From: Marinobacter psychrophilus
GTDB taxonomy: Bacteria > Pseudomonadota > Gammaproteobacteria > Pseudomonadales > Oleiphilaceae
Assembly (NCBI RefSeq): GCF_001043175.1
Contig: NZ_CP011494.1
Span: forward strand, 2,728,001 to 2,792,000
DNA: 64,000 nt
Direction: 5' to 3'
In this document: piece by piece, positions 35,050 through 45,882 of the stretch
Position numbering within the stretch: position 1 is the first letter of the stretch
Layout: each line of letters opens with the position of its first letter
Notes under the pieces: model-generated
The model's database searches: none
The model's input: the letters and a program-made list of their open reading frames with translations, nothing else
What the model was told of the DNA's origin: nothing
Made by a program: the position numbers and the translations under genes

Positions 35050-36012
35050 GTGATTACCATTCTGACTGCGCCCGGTGATCCACAACCCGAGGGCTTACAT
35101 GCCTTGCGGTCACGAGTAGAAATACGTCACGCCTGGGACGAGAGAACCCTAAAAAATACCTTGCCCGGTACCTCGGTAATGTTGGTCACTGATTTTCGTA
35201 CCGAAGCACTGGAAGCCGCCTGGCACTGCGCCGATGAGCTGCGTTGGATTCACGCCACCAGCGCAGGCGTGGATGCGCTGATGTTCCCGGCGCTGGTGAG
35301 CAGCAAGGTGATGGTCACCAACGCCCGCGGTATTTTCGACCGCACGATTGCCGAGTATGTGTTGTGCACCATTCTCATGTTTGCCAAGGATTTCCCGGCG
35401 TCATTGCGACTTCAGTCAGCGCATCGCTGGCAGCACCGCGACACCGAAAGAGCGGAGGGCAAACACGTGCTGGTGGTGGGTGCCGGCTCCATCGGTCGAC
35501 AAATTGCCCGCCTAACGAAGGCCATTGGCATGAACCCCCATGGCATCGCCCGCAGCGCCCGCTCGCAAGATGCAGACTTCATTGCGGTACACTCCAACGA
35601 CCAGCTCCATGAGCAACTTGGCAAGGCTGACTACGTGGTCATTGCGGCACCGCTGACACCACAAACCGAGGGCCTTTTTGACAGCGTCGCCTTTGCCGCG
35701 ATGCGCAAGGAAGCACGCCTGATTAACATTGGTCGTGGCCCGATTGTTAAGACCGATGACCTGGTCGCCGCTCTGGAACAGGGCCAGATTGCCGGTGCCG
35801 CGTTGGACGTGTTTGAGGAAGAACCGCTGCCGGCCGACCATCCGCTATGGGATCGAGAAAACGTGATCATGACGGCCCATATGGCCGGCGATTTTATTGG
35901 CTGGCGGCGGGCTCTGGTGGATCAGTTCCTGCAGAACTTCGATCGCTGGCACCAGAATAAAGAGGTGTTCAATCGCGTTGACAAAGGATTGGGCTACGCC
36001 GCCAAAGGCTAA
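35050..36012 (+). CDS. D-2-hydroxyacid dehydrogenase (start region one base off)
   Basis: NAD-binding D-isomer-specific hydroxyacid dehydrogenase of about 320 residues: VVGAGSIGRQIA Rossmann motif, catalytic arginine in INIGRGPIV, glutamate in DVFEEEPLP and histidine in TAHMAGD. The only in-frame start is a GTG at 35050 without a ribosome site. Twenty bases upstream an ATG (35030) with AAGGGA leads MATQKNR into a stop; one extra base in the A7 run (35040-35046 region) would give MATQKKPVITILTAPGD. The protein body is intact; the start region may be frameshifted or slippage-controlled. Confidence 0.82.
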   Translation: MITILTAPGDPQPEGLHALRSRVEIRHAWDERTLKNTLPGTSVMLVTDFRTEALEAAWHCADELRWIHATSAGVDALMFPALVSSKVMVTNARGIFDRTIAEYVLCTILMFAKDFPASLRLQSAHRWQHRDTERAEGKHVLVVGAGSIGRQIARLTKAIGMNPHGIARSARSQDADFIAVHSNDQLHEQLGKADYVVIAAPLTPQTEGLFDSVAFAAMRKEARLINIGRGPIVKTDDLVAALEQGQIAGAALDVFEEEPLPADHPLWDRENVIMTAHMAGDFIGWRRALVDQFLQNFDRWHQNKEVFNRVDKGLGYAAKG

Positions 36013-36042
36013 AAATACGGCGCCGAACAAAAACAAAAAAAC

Positions 36043-36079
36043 AAAAAAGCCGACGGCTGTGACAGCTCGTTGGCTTTTT
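36043..36079. terminator. Bidirectional hairpin terminator
   Basis: AAAAAAGCCGACGGCTGT and ACAGCTCGTTGGCTTTTTG pair as a stem with T-runs on both strands. It lies between the stop codons of the convergent dehydrogenase and CrbR-type genes and can terminate either. Confidence 0.8.
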
Positions 36080-36094
36080 GTTACCCGTTTTGGA

Positions 36095-36760
36095 TTAGCT
36101 GCCCGAGAGCGACTGTTCCGACGGGTCAATCTCCATCTGCTGAATGGCAATCACAGCCTGGGTGCGATTACGCACACCCAGTTTGCGGAAAACCGCCGTA
36201 ATGTGGGCTTTGATCGTGGCTTCAGACACCTCTAGATCGTAAGCGATCTGCTTATTCAACAGGCCTTCGGCCAACATACCCAACACACGAAACTGCTGAG
36301 GTGTGAGTGACGCCAGTTTCTCGGAAAAATCGGTGGCATCTGAATGCATACGTTCGATTTTGTCCGCGGCGCCCTCGGGCAACCATACATCACCCTGCAG
36401 AACGTCCTGAATGGCCTTGGTGATGGTGGGCAGCGGCGCCGATTTCGGAATAAATCCAGACGCTCCATAGTCGATTGAACGGCGTACTACCTGCAACTGC
36501 TCCGAACCCGACACCACCACCACCGGCAAGCCAGGATACTGCCCGCGCATGAACACCAGCCCAGAGAAGCCGTGAGCACCCGGCATGTTCAGATCCAGTA
36601 GCACTAGATCGGAATCCGGGTGAGCCTCTATTGCCGCTTGCAGCGCCTTGATGCTGTCAACCTCTATGGTAAAAGCATCGGGTACTGCCTGGTTCACCGC
36701 TTGCTTCAATGCTGCCCGAAACAGCGGGTGATCGTCCGCGACAATAATTGTTTGTGCCAT
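36095..36760 (-). CDS. NarL/FixJ-type response regulator, CrbR/ErdR-like
   Basis: 221 residues: an N-terminal receiver with acidic pair D9-D10 and the phospho-acceptor D56 in VLLDLNMPG, and a LuxR-type helix-turn-helix (LTPQQFRVLGMLAEGLLNKQIAYDL, then TIKAHITAVFRKLG). Its gene follows 56 bases after... upstream of it lies acs, in the same direction. In Pseudomonas and Vibrio the orphan response regulator ErdR/CrbR with sensor CrbS/MxtR activates acs. That link is known family knowledge, and this gene order supports it. The sensor gene is not in the window. Domain call firm, name probable. Confidence 0.85.
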   Translation of the reverse strand: MAQTIIVADDHPLFRAALKQAVNQAVPDAFTIEVDSIKALQAAIEAHPDSDLVLLDLNMPGAHGFSGLVFMRGQYPGLPVVVVSGSEQLQVVRRSIDYGASGFIPKSAPLPTITKAIQDVLQGDVWLPEGAADKIERMHSDATDFSEKLASLTPQQFRVLGMLAEGLLNKQIAYDLEVSEATIKAHITAVFRKLGVRNRTQAVIAIQQMEIDPSEQSLSGS

Positions 36761-36815
36761 TCCACGGTATCCTTGACGGTGCCGGCGCTTGCCGAACGAT
36801 TACGTTAACTGACGG

Positions 36816-38762
<1,947 letters not shown>

Positions 38763-38844
38763 GTTGCTCCCCTTTTTCCTGGTCTATTGTCATTATGGAT
38801 TCGAAATTCAGAGCGAACGAACCTGACGGCCCGCTATCGGGATA

Positions 38845-38874
38845 CTTATATTTCGCTACAGTTCACCACGCCAA
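38845..38874 (-). promoter_or_regulatory. Probable promoter of acs
   Basis: On the minus strand TTGGCG (38869-38874) and TATAAG (38845-38850) are separated by 18 bases, with the ATG 82 bases downstream. Upstream AT-rich and repeated TTAGC/TTCGT sequence could hold an activator site, as CrbR-type control would need. Confidence 0.45.
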
Positions 38875-38978
38875 TGACCTTTTGTTGAATTAGACGAACG
38901 TACTAATTAACGTGAACGTGTGGCAAAGTTGCGAAAAATGACGCTAACAAGACGACAAATTACGAGCTTACGTCGACT

Positions 38979-39818
38979 TTAAATATGGCCCCAAAAACTA
39001 ACGATAGCACCGGGAGCGAGGCCCAGACCGGTCATGAAACGTTCTATTCCGGGCGGCGCCGACGCGCTGAACAGCGTCTGCTGCAAAGGCTTTGGCGATA
39101 TGCCGGGCTGCAGCCGCGACGTGAGCGCCTGCGGTTGCGCCGACTTTGATGCGAGCAACTGCTCTACCCTGCGCGCAATGGCATCACCACTGTCGACCCA
39201 AAACCGCACGCCGGGCGCTGCCTGCTTCAAGGCAGGCAGCAGCAGTGGATAATGCGTGCAACCCAGCACCACCGTGTCTACCCCTGCAAACTCAAACGGA
39301 GCCAGAATCTCAACCAGCCGAGACTGCGGCACGGACTCGCCTCGCGCCAGCCCCTCCGCCCAATGCACCAGGCTTCGGTGACCAATACGACACACTTGGC
39401 AGTCAGCTGCGTAATCCGCAATCAGCTGATCCAGATACGGCCTTGCCACAGTGGCCGGCGTCGCCAGTATTCCGATACGGCGATTAACACTGATCGCCGC
39501 TGCCGGTTTGATGGCTGGTACAACACCCACAACCGCCTCTGATACACATTGGCGCAACGCGGGCAACGCCACGGTACTGGCAGTATTGCAGGCTAAAACC
39601 ACAATCTGGCAATCAAACTGCGAAAGAGCGCTGGTTACCAGGTTGCAGGTGCGCCTTGTGACCTCCGCCTCGGGTTTGTCGCCATAGGGAAACCCTGCGT
39701 TGTCCGCCAGATACACCAGAGGCACTTGCGGACACAGGCGTCGAATGCTGGCAGCCACGCTGAGCCCGCCTACACCCGAATCAAACACCAGCACACTGGG
39801 GAGCGACGCTTCGTTCAC
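38979..39818 (-). CDS. murI: Glutamate racemase
   Basis: Makes D-glutamate for peptidoglycan. 279 residues with the aspartate in FDSGVGGLS and the two catalytic cysteines in VLACNTAST and GCTHYPLLLP. It starts with GTG (39818), whose bases overlap the TGA stop of nudC by three; the two are co-translated. Unusual context only in that nudC is its operon partner. Confidence 0.94.
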   Translation of the reverse strand: MNEASLPSVLVFDSGVGGLSVAASIRRLCPQVPLVYLADNAGFPYGDKPEAEVTRRTCNLVTSALSQFDCQIVVLACNTASTVALPALRQCVSEAVVGVVPAIKPAAAISVNRRIGILATPATVARPYLDQLIADYAADCQVCRIGHRSLVHWAEGLARGESVPQSRLVEILAPFEFAGVDTVVLGCTHYPLLLPALKQAAPGVRFWVDSGDAIARRVEQLLASKSAQPQALTSRLQPGISPKPLQQTLFSASAPPGIERFMTGLGLAPGAIVSFWGHI

Positions 39819-40684
39819 CGATTCGCCCTGCCCGCGATGTCCAGCAAAATTTCCTCAGCCATATCATGAATAAGCTGCCCGGAAATAGTGGTTAATGGCG
39901 GTATTGGCGGTGTGTGATCCGGCACAAACCAGCCTGCGTCTGCCAACTCATCCTGCTGCAAAACCAGTTCTCCACTTTTATAGTCAGCAAAAAACCCAGC
40001 CATCAGCTGATGGGGAAACGGCCAGGGCTGTGACAACCGATAGCGTATATTGGACACCTGCAAACCAGTCTCTTCCTCAACCTCGCGGGCCACCGCTTGC
40101 TCCAGGCTTTCGCCGGGCTCAACAAAGCCCGCAATCAGGCTGTACATGGGCCTGCGCGTGCGAGACGAACGCGCAAGCAGCATGCGCTCGCCGCGGCGAA
40201 TAACCACAATCACGCAGGGCGCAACCCGCGGATACCAGGGTATTTCACACGTTTGGCACCAGCATGCGCGCGCGCGGGCGTGAATGACGGTGGCCGCGCC
40301 ACAGCGTCCGCAGAACCGTTGATCGCGCCACCAATGCGCTAGCTGCACCGCGATGCTAACCAGCGCTACCGGGGCGTCATCGATGTGCAAAATCACGTCG
40401 CGCAGCAACAAGGGCTCCAAACCTGCCAGGGCACCGTCTGTCTGATTGACCACAAACAGCGGCCGGTTCTGAAACTGACCCAACGAAACCGCACTGGCGG
40501 ACAGCACAGCCACCTCATCGGCGGCCACCGTCTGCAACCAACCGTTGGCGGGTTTCAGCACGATATCGCCGCTTACTCGCAACACCCAATCACCCGCTTG
40601 CAACGGCTGTAGTGACCAACCGGCAACCCAATTTGCTTCGAGCTCGCGACCGCTTTGATAGGGTGGAACGTTTCTTTTAGACAT
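39815..40684 (-). CDS. nudC: NAD+ diphosphatase / NADH pyrophosphatase
   Basis: Nudix hydrolase that cleaves NAD(H) or deNADs RNA 5' ends. Start ATG at 40684 gives 289 residues. A zinc ribbon (CGRC ... CWCQTC) precedes the Nudix box GFVEPGESLEQAVAREVEEETGL (residue pattern GX5EX7REVEEETG), and the C-terminal SQPWPFPHQLMAGF is the SQPWPFP signature unique to NudC. It overlaps murI by four bases. Confidence 0.94.
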   Translation of the reverse strand: MSKRNVPPYQSGRELEANWVAGWSLQPLQAGDWVLRVSGDIVLKPANGWLQTVAADEVAVLSASAVSLGQFQNRPLFVVNQTDGALAGLEPLLLRDVILHIDDAPVALVSIAVQLAHWWRDQRFCGRCGAATVIHARARACWCQTCEIPWYPRVAPCVIVVIRRGERMLLARSSRTRRPMYSLIAGFVEPGESLEQAVAREVEEETGLQVSNIRYRLSQPWPFPHQLMAGFFADYKSGELVLQQDELADAGWFVPDHTPPIPPLTTISGQLIHDMAEEILLDIAGRANR

Positions 40685-40883
40685 GATTACAACCCGACTC
40701 TGATATAACACCGGTGCACGCTGTTTGCGCCGGCCCTGAAAATGTTGGCTTTAATGTATCATAGCGCCTGCGGCCAAAGCACAGACAGCGCCCGCACCGT
40801 CAGCACAGAATGACGGGCCGCTTTGCCGCTGCGCGTCGCGCCGGTAAACTCGACAGCTGAATTTCAACGGAGCAACACCCCCC

Positions 40884-43358
40884 ATGGCATTTTTCCAGGG
40901 CATTCGCCGCCTGATTCTCGCCATTTTTCGGAAAATCCTGTTTCTTTGGGTGCGCACCCAGGTCACCGGTGCCACACCCGAGGCCCTTGGCCTGAACCCG
41001 AAACAGCCAGTGTTTTACGTATTGCAATACAGCTCGCTGTCCAGTCGCCTGGTGTTAGAGCAAGAAGTTCTGCGCGCAGGTTTGCCCCACGATGCCCGCA
41101 AGAAAACGCCGAAGTCTGCTGCCGTGCCTTGGTTTGTTTTTCTGTACCACCGCGTGGGCAGGCTTCTTCGAGGCGGGCGCCAAACACTGGTAGCTACTGA
41201 TAACTTCAAGGCGGTGGTTCGGCACGCTATCAGAAACCCCGATCAAGATTGGCATATTGTTCCGGTATCACTGTTCTGGGGGCGCTCGCCGGAAAAAGAA
41301 AAGTCGCTATTCAAACTTTTGCTATCAGACACTTGGTCGGTGGTTGGCCGTTTGCAAAAGTTTTTAATCATTCTGGTGAACGGCCGCAACACTTACGTAC
41401 AGTTCGACAAAGCGCTGCGCCTACAGCCGCTGTTGGAGGAATATCGCGACAGCGAAGAACTGGCCAGCCGCAAGCTAGCGCGGCTGCTGCGCACTCACTT
41501 TCGCCGGGTTCGCCAAGCCGTATTAGGACCAGACCTGTCGCACCGCCGCACACTGGTCGAAGATCTATTGCGCACACAGGCCGTGAAGCAGGCCGTCCGT
41601 GACATAGCCGCGCAGAAAAACATGGCCGAAGACAAAGCGCAGCTTAAAGCCTACAAATACGCCGACGAAATCGCCGCCAACATGTCGGTAGCGACCGTCC
41701 GCGTGATGGACGTATTACTAACCTGGCTGTGGAATCGCATTTATAACGGCGTTTCAGTGAATAATATTCAAGTCGTCAGAGATGTAGCCCGAGACAACGC
41801 AGTTATCTACGTACCCTGCCACCGCTCTCACATTGACTACCTGTTGCTGTCATATGTGCTTTACCAGAACGGTCTGGTACCACCGCACATAGCGGCGGGT
41901 ATCAACCTGAACATGCCGCTGGTAGGCTCCATACTGCGCCGCGGTGGCGCTTTTTTTATGCGCCGCAGCTTCCGCGACAACCCGCTGTACGCCACCGTGT
42001 TCAACGAATACATGCACGTTATGCTGACCCGCGGCTACTCCCTGGAATACTTCGTGGAGGGCGGGCGCAGTCGCACCGGCCGCATGCTGCAGCCACGGCT
42101 CGGTATGCTGGCGATGACGGTGCGCAGCTTTTTGCGCAATCACCAGAAGCCTATTGTGTTTGTACCCGTTTACGTAGGCTATGAAAAAGTGATGGAAGGC
42201 CGTTCGTATTTGGGCGAGCTAAGGGGCAAGAAAAAACAGAAAGAGAGCGTTTTTGGCCTCGCCAAAACCGTACGCAAACTCAATAATTCCTTCGGCCGGG
42301 TTGCCCTTAATTTCGGCGATGCCATCCCCTTGGCCGAGGTGCTGGACCACACTCAGAGCGACTGGCGCGAACTATCCTATGGCACCGATTACCAGCCGCC
42401 CTGGCTAAACCAGGCCGTCAGCGTGTTGTCTGCGCGCGTCGCGCAGAACATCAATGCGGCGGTCGCGGTCAATCCCATTGGCATGACCGCGACCGTGCTG
42501 CTGGGCAACGAACGCCCGGCCATGGGTGAAACCCAGCTGGTTCGCTTGATGGACCAGTGCGCAGACCTTCTGCGAGCTTGCCCTTACGCCGACACGGTTA
42601 CCCTGCCCGATGGCAGCGGCAGCGACTGGCTGGCGTATTCCGAAGCCATGGGACTGGTAGGCCGTCAGCCGCAAAAGCTGGGGGACATTATCGTTCTGCA
42701 AGGCAGTAACGCGATTCTGATGACCTATTATCGCAACAACATTCAGCACCTGTTTGCCCTGCCTTCACTGATTGCCTGCCTGTTCGAAAATCGCCACTCA
42801 CTGGCGCGGAAAAACATCGTGTTTCTGGCCAGCATCGCCTATCCCTATTTGCAGAGCGAGCTGTTCCTGAAGTACCAAGGCGATGAGCAGGTCACCCATA
42901 TCATAAACCGCTGGCTGGACGTTCTGATCGCCCAAGGGCTGTTGCTAATGCAAGAGGATGGGCGGATTGCACGACCGGTTGACGGCACGGATGCCATGGT
43001 GCGGCTCCGCTTACTGTCGCGGTTTATCATCCAGACGCTAGAGCGCTATCACATTGTGGTGGGTATATTACGCCGCTACGGCTCAGGTAAAATCACCACA
43101 GAGGCACTGGAGGAGCAAAGCACTCTTCTAGCTGAGCGTATGTCCATTCTGTTTGGTCTGAATGCCCCAGAGTTTTTTGACAAAAACCTGTTTCGCCACT
43201 TTATTGCCGCATTGCAGAGCAACGACGTCATTAGCACTGACGAACACGGGGTCATTTATTACGACGACAGTCTGGACAAAGTCGCCAAAGATGCGCGACT
43301 GGTGCTCAGCGTAGAAAAACAGCAGGCCATTGAAAACGTTACCCGCATGGGGATTTAA
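40884..43358 (+). CDS. plsB: Glycerol-3-phosphate 1-O-acyltransferase
   Basis: Inner-membrane enzyme that starts phospholipid synthesis by acylating glycerol-3-phosphate. 824 residues, as expected for PlsB. The catalytic HX4D is H313 to D318 in CHRSHIDYLLL, followed by FFMRRSF, EYFVEGGRSRTGR and PVYVGYEK, the successive acyltransferase motifs. N-terminal 30 residues are amphipathic. GGAG lies 12 bases before the ATG. Convergent with rsmJ. Confidence 0.96.
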   Translation: MAFFQGIRRLILAIFRKILFLWVRTQVTGATPEALGLNPKQPVFYVLQYSSLSSRLVLEQEVLRAGLPHDARKKTPKSAAVPWFVFLYHRVGRLLRGGRQTLVATDNFKAVVRHAIRNPDQDWHIVPVSLFWGRSPEKEKSLFKLLLSDTWSVVGRLQKFLIILVNGRNTYVQFDKALRLQPLLEEYRDSEELASRKLARLLRTHFRRVRQAVLGPDLSHRRTLVEDLLRTQAVKQAVRDIAAQKNMAEDKAQLKAYKYADEIAANMSVATVRVMDVLLTWLWNRIYNGVSVNNIQVVRDVARDNAVIYVPCHRSHIDYLLLSYVLYQNGLVPPHIAAGINLNMPLVGSILRRGGAFFMRRSFRDNPLYATVFNEYMHVMLTRGYSLEYFVEGGRSRTGRMLQPRLGMLAMTVRSFLRNHQKPIVFVPVYVGYEKVMEGRSYLGELRGKKKQKESVFGLAKTVRKLNNSFGRVALNFGDAIPLAEVLDHTQSDWRELSYGTDYQPPWLNQAVSVLSARVAQNINAAVAVNPIGMTATVLLGNERPAMGETQLVRLMDQCADLLRACPYADTVTLPDGSGSDWLAYSEAMGLVGRQPQKLGDIIVLQGSNAILMTYYRNNIQHLFALPSLIACLFENRHSLARKNIVFLASIAYPYLQSELFLKYQGDEQVTHIINRWLDVLIAQGLLLMQEDGRIARPVDGTDAMVRLRLLSRFIIQTLERYHIVVGILRRYGSGKITTEALEEQSTLLAERMSILFGLNAPEFFDKNLFRHFIAALQSNDVISTDEHGVIYYDDSLDKVAKDARLVLSVEKQQAIENVTRMGI

Positions 43359-43368
43359 AAGCAGAGAT

Positions 43369-44172
43369 TCAGGGTAGAGCTCGTAAACTGTAAATATCGT
43401 AACGACTGCTCTTGCCTTCTACCCGGGTGGTGGGTGTGGCGCCATCTATAGCCGGCGCTTTGCGCGGGCGTTTGACCACCACACGGTAGCGCGCGGCGTT
43501 TAGCGCTAGCTTAAGCAACTGTGGCGTGTCTTCATCTTGCCCGACGAGGTGGCGGAACACCTGCATTTCCTTTTTTACCAGAGCGGTTTTGTCTTGGTGG
43601 GGAAACATTGGGTCCAGATAAATGACATCCGCCAACGCATGTTCCGGCTCGCCGGATTCGGCCTGCCTTAAAAAATCCAGACTACTGCCGCCACGCAGGT
43701 CCATGCGCGCAACTACCGGCGCGCACTCAACGTTGAGTGCCGCGCGGGCCAAACCGTCTTGCAGCAGGGCGTGAATAACGGGGTGACGTTCAAACAGAGT
43801 CAACCTGCAGCCTAGGCCTGCCAGAATAAAAGCGTCTTGGCCCAGGCCTGCAGTGGCATCCAGCACGTGCAAAGGGGTGCGGGTTTTATGCAAACCCACC
43901 GCCCGCGCCACCAGTTGCCCGGTGCCACCGCCGTGTTCGCGACGAAAGCCTATTTTGCCGCTAACGAATTCGGCTCGGACGGGGCCCGGCGCGCCCTTCC
44001 CCGTTAACTGCAGGGCCAGCCCCTGCTCATTAAGGGTCAGCAGCAAGGGAACACTCGTCACGCGGCGTGGATCTGTGGTGGCCACCATAGATACACCTAG
44101 CTCCGTTGCCAACTCCATTGCAAGATGCTTGTCGCCTAGAGCAGAACAGGCTACGGCCAGAGAATCCTGCAT
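43369..44172 (-). CDS. rsmJ: 16S rRNA (guanine(1516)-N(2))-methyltransferase
   Basis: SAM-dependent methyltransferase of 267 residues for G1516 of 16S rRNA. Motif I is [19 protein letters not shown]; the DPMFPHQ in the catalytic motif IV matches RsmJ. The ATG overlaps the TAA of tsaB by one base (TAATG), so the pair is translationally coupled. Confidence 0.93.
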   Translation of the reverse strand: MQDSLAVACSALGDKHLAMELATELGVSMVATTDPRRVTSVPLLLTLNEQGLALQLTGKGAPGPVRAEFVSGKIGFRREHGGGTGQLVARAVGLHKTRTPLHVLDATAGLGQDAFILAGLGCRLTLFERHPVIHALLQDGLARAALNVECAPVVARMDLRGGSSLDFLRQAESGEPEHALADVIYLDPMFPHQDKTALVKKEMQVFRHLVGQDEDTPQLLKLALNAARYRVVVKRPRKAPAIDGATPTTRVEGKSSRYDIYSLRALP

Positions 44173-44930
44173 TATTCGCGGCCAGGCAGTTTTTGCCAGG
44201 TTACTTCGTCGCGCAGGTACACAGGCTGGGCCTGCTCTGCCGAAACACCGGCACCCAGGGCAAACTGTTTAGCAGCCAGGCGGGCAACGCACGCAGCTCT
44301 TGGCACCAAATCAACACTGGGCAAGGCCGTCAGCGCAGAGGTCACAGCCACAGGCATCTGTTCGCTCAACGCCCAACCGGAACCCGCACCAAGCCAATCG
44401 GCGTTATCAGCCCTGGCATGAGCACCTCCAACGTCGCCGGCAGAGCTTTCTGCTGCGGGCATTGCCAGCGCGACTGGTGCGCAAACCCGCTCTTTTCCAA
44501 GCAATACCGGTGCGCCATCAAGCAACTGATAACAGCCCCAGTAAACTTCGCCCATACGTGCGTCAAAGGCCACCGCCACGCGCTGGCCTTGAGCCGCATT
44601 TGCCTGGGTCAGAGCATCCAAAGCAACGGCCGCCAATGATGACACCGGTATTGCCGGTATATTCAGGCCCCATGCCAGGCCTTGCACTACGCCGGTGGCA
44701 ATACGCAACCCGGTAAACGAACCCGGCCCGCAGGCGAAAGCGACTGCATCAAGGTCAGCAGGCTGCAGCCCGTGTTCCTTCAGCAGGCTTCGAACCATAG
44801 GCATCAGCAAGCGAGTATGGCCCCGTGGCGCAATTTCAAAACGCTCATGGGCTAAACCCTCCTCTGCACTGCCCAGCCAAAGAGCCGCCGAACAGCCTGC
44901 GCCCGAAGTGTCTAGTGCCAGTAATTTCAT
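44172..44930 (-). CDS. tsaB: tRNA threonylcarbamoyladenosine biosynthesis protein TsaB
   Basis: ASKHA-fold dimerisation partner of TsaD in making the t6A37 modification of ANN-decoding tRNAs. 252 residues with [14 protein letters not shown] start, [13 protein letters not shown] and VQGLAWGL as in family members. It lacks the metal-site histidines of TsaD, as expected. It overlaps rsmJ by one base and follows adk by four bases, forming an adk-tsaB-rsmJ run. Confidence 0.94.
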   Translation of the reverse strand: MKLLALDTSGAGCSAALWLGSAEEGLAHERFEIAPRGHTRLLMPMVRSLLKEHGLQPADLDAVAFACGPGSFTGLRIATGVVQGLAWGLNIPAIPVSSLAAVALDALTQANAAQGQRVAVAFDARMGEVYWGCYQLLDGAPVLLGKERVCAPVALAMPAAESSAGDVGGAHARADNADWLGAGSGWALSEQMPVAVTSALTALPSVDLVPRAACVARLAAKQFALGAGVSAEQAQPVYLRDEVTWQKLPGRE

Positions 44931-44934
44931 TGAC

Positions 44935-45588
44935 TTACGTCAGCTTGGCGCTGATCTGGGCGCGAATATCGTCCAGACTGCCAACGCCTTCAACTTGAAC
45001 ATAACGTGGCGCGCCGTTCGCATCTTTGGCAACCCAATCCCGGTAGTAACCGATAAGTGGAGCCGTTTGCTGATGATAAATACCCAGGCGTTTGCGCACA
45101 GTTTCTTCACTATCGTCCTCACGCTGAATCAACGCTTCGCCGGTTTCGTTGTCTTTGTCTTCCACTTTTGGTGCATCGTATTTGACGTGATAGATGCGGC
45201 CACTGCTTTCGTGCACGCGCCGGCCTGACAGGCGGCTGACAATTTCCTCATCGGCCACGGTGATCTCAACCACGTAATCGATAGCGATGCCCTGGTTTTT
45301 CAGCGCTTCAGCCTGAGGAATGGTGCGCGGAAAACCGTCGAGCAGAAAGCCGTTTTTGCAATCTGCTTTCTGGATACGCTCGTCAATCAAAGCAATGATG
45401 ATGTCGTCTGACACCAAACCACCCGAGGCCATTACTTCCTTGACCTTACTTCCCAGATCCGACTCGGCCTTAACCGCGGCGCGCAACATGTCGCCAGTTG
45501 AGATCTGAGGAATATCAAACCTCTCTGTCATGAACTGAGCTTGTGTACCCTTCCCAGCGCCCGGGGCGCCCAACATGATGATGCGCAT
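44935..45588 (-). CDS. adk: Adenylate kinase
   Basis: Interconverts ATP, ADP and AMP. 217 residues with the P-loop GAPGAGKGT at 7-15, AMP-binding region [21 protein letters not shown], and a long LID domain that lacks zinc cysteines ([12 protein letters not shown]). AGGAG precedes the ATG. First gene of adk-tsaB-rsmJ; its promoter is seen at 45699. Confidence 0.97.
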   Translation of the reverse strand: MRIIMLGAPGAGKGTQAQFMTERFDIPQISTGDMLRAAVKAESDLGSKVKEVMASGGLVSDDIIIALIDERIQKADCKNGFLLDGFPRTIPQAEALKNQGIAIDYVVEITVADEEIVSRLSGRRVHESSGRIYHVKYDAPKVEDKDNETGEALIQREDDSEETVRKRLGIYHQQTAPLIGYYRDWVAKDANGAPRYVQVEGVGSLDDIRAQISAKLT

Positions 45589-45698
45589 AGTTTATGCTCC
45601 TGAAATGATGAATAATTTGAAAAAGCTATGGCAAAAACAGGTGCTTTTGCCGCAGCCTCTCGACTTTTTTTACCCAAGTTAAGGGTTGAGGGTGGCGC

Positions 45699-45727
45699 AT
45701 TATACGAAGTCGAGCCGGCAAGCGAAA
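45699..45727 (-). promoter_or_regulatory. Probable promoter of adk
   Basis: A perfect TATAAT -10 element is on the minus strand at 45699-45704, about 110 bases before the adk ATG. The -35 position (TTTCGC around 45722-45727) is weak. The spacer 45589-45882 otherwise holds no feature I can support. Confidence 0.45.
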
Positions 45728-45882
45728 GCCGACCTCAGTATCATGCCCGTTTGTATACAGTGGAATACCGAAATAAAATCCGCCTTGGCCCTGTCGTCAT
45801 GAGAAGAGCGTTGATAGATGGGAAGAAAAGCGATAAAGAAAAATAAAGATGAGTCAGGAACAGTCAACCGTGGTCCGCGCTG

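Noticed and set aside
45628..45846. 72-codon plus-strand ORF between adk and the HDOD gene
   Set aside because: No ribosome site, no recognisable family, and it runs over the adk promoter; treated as chance.
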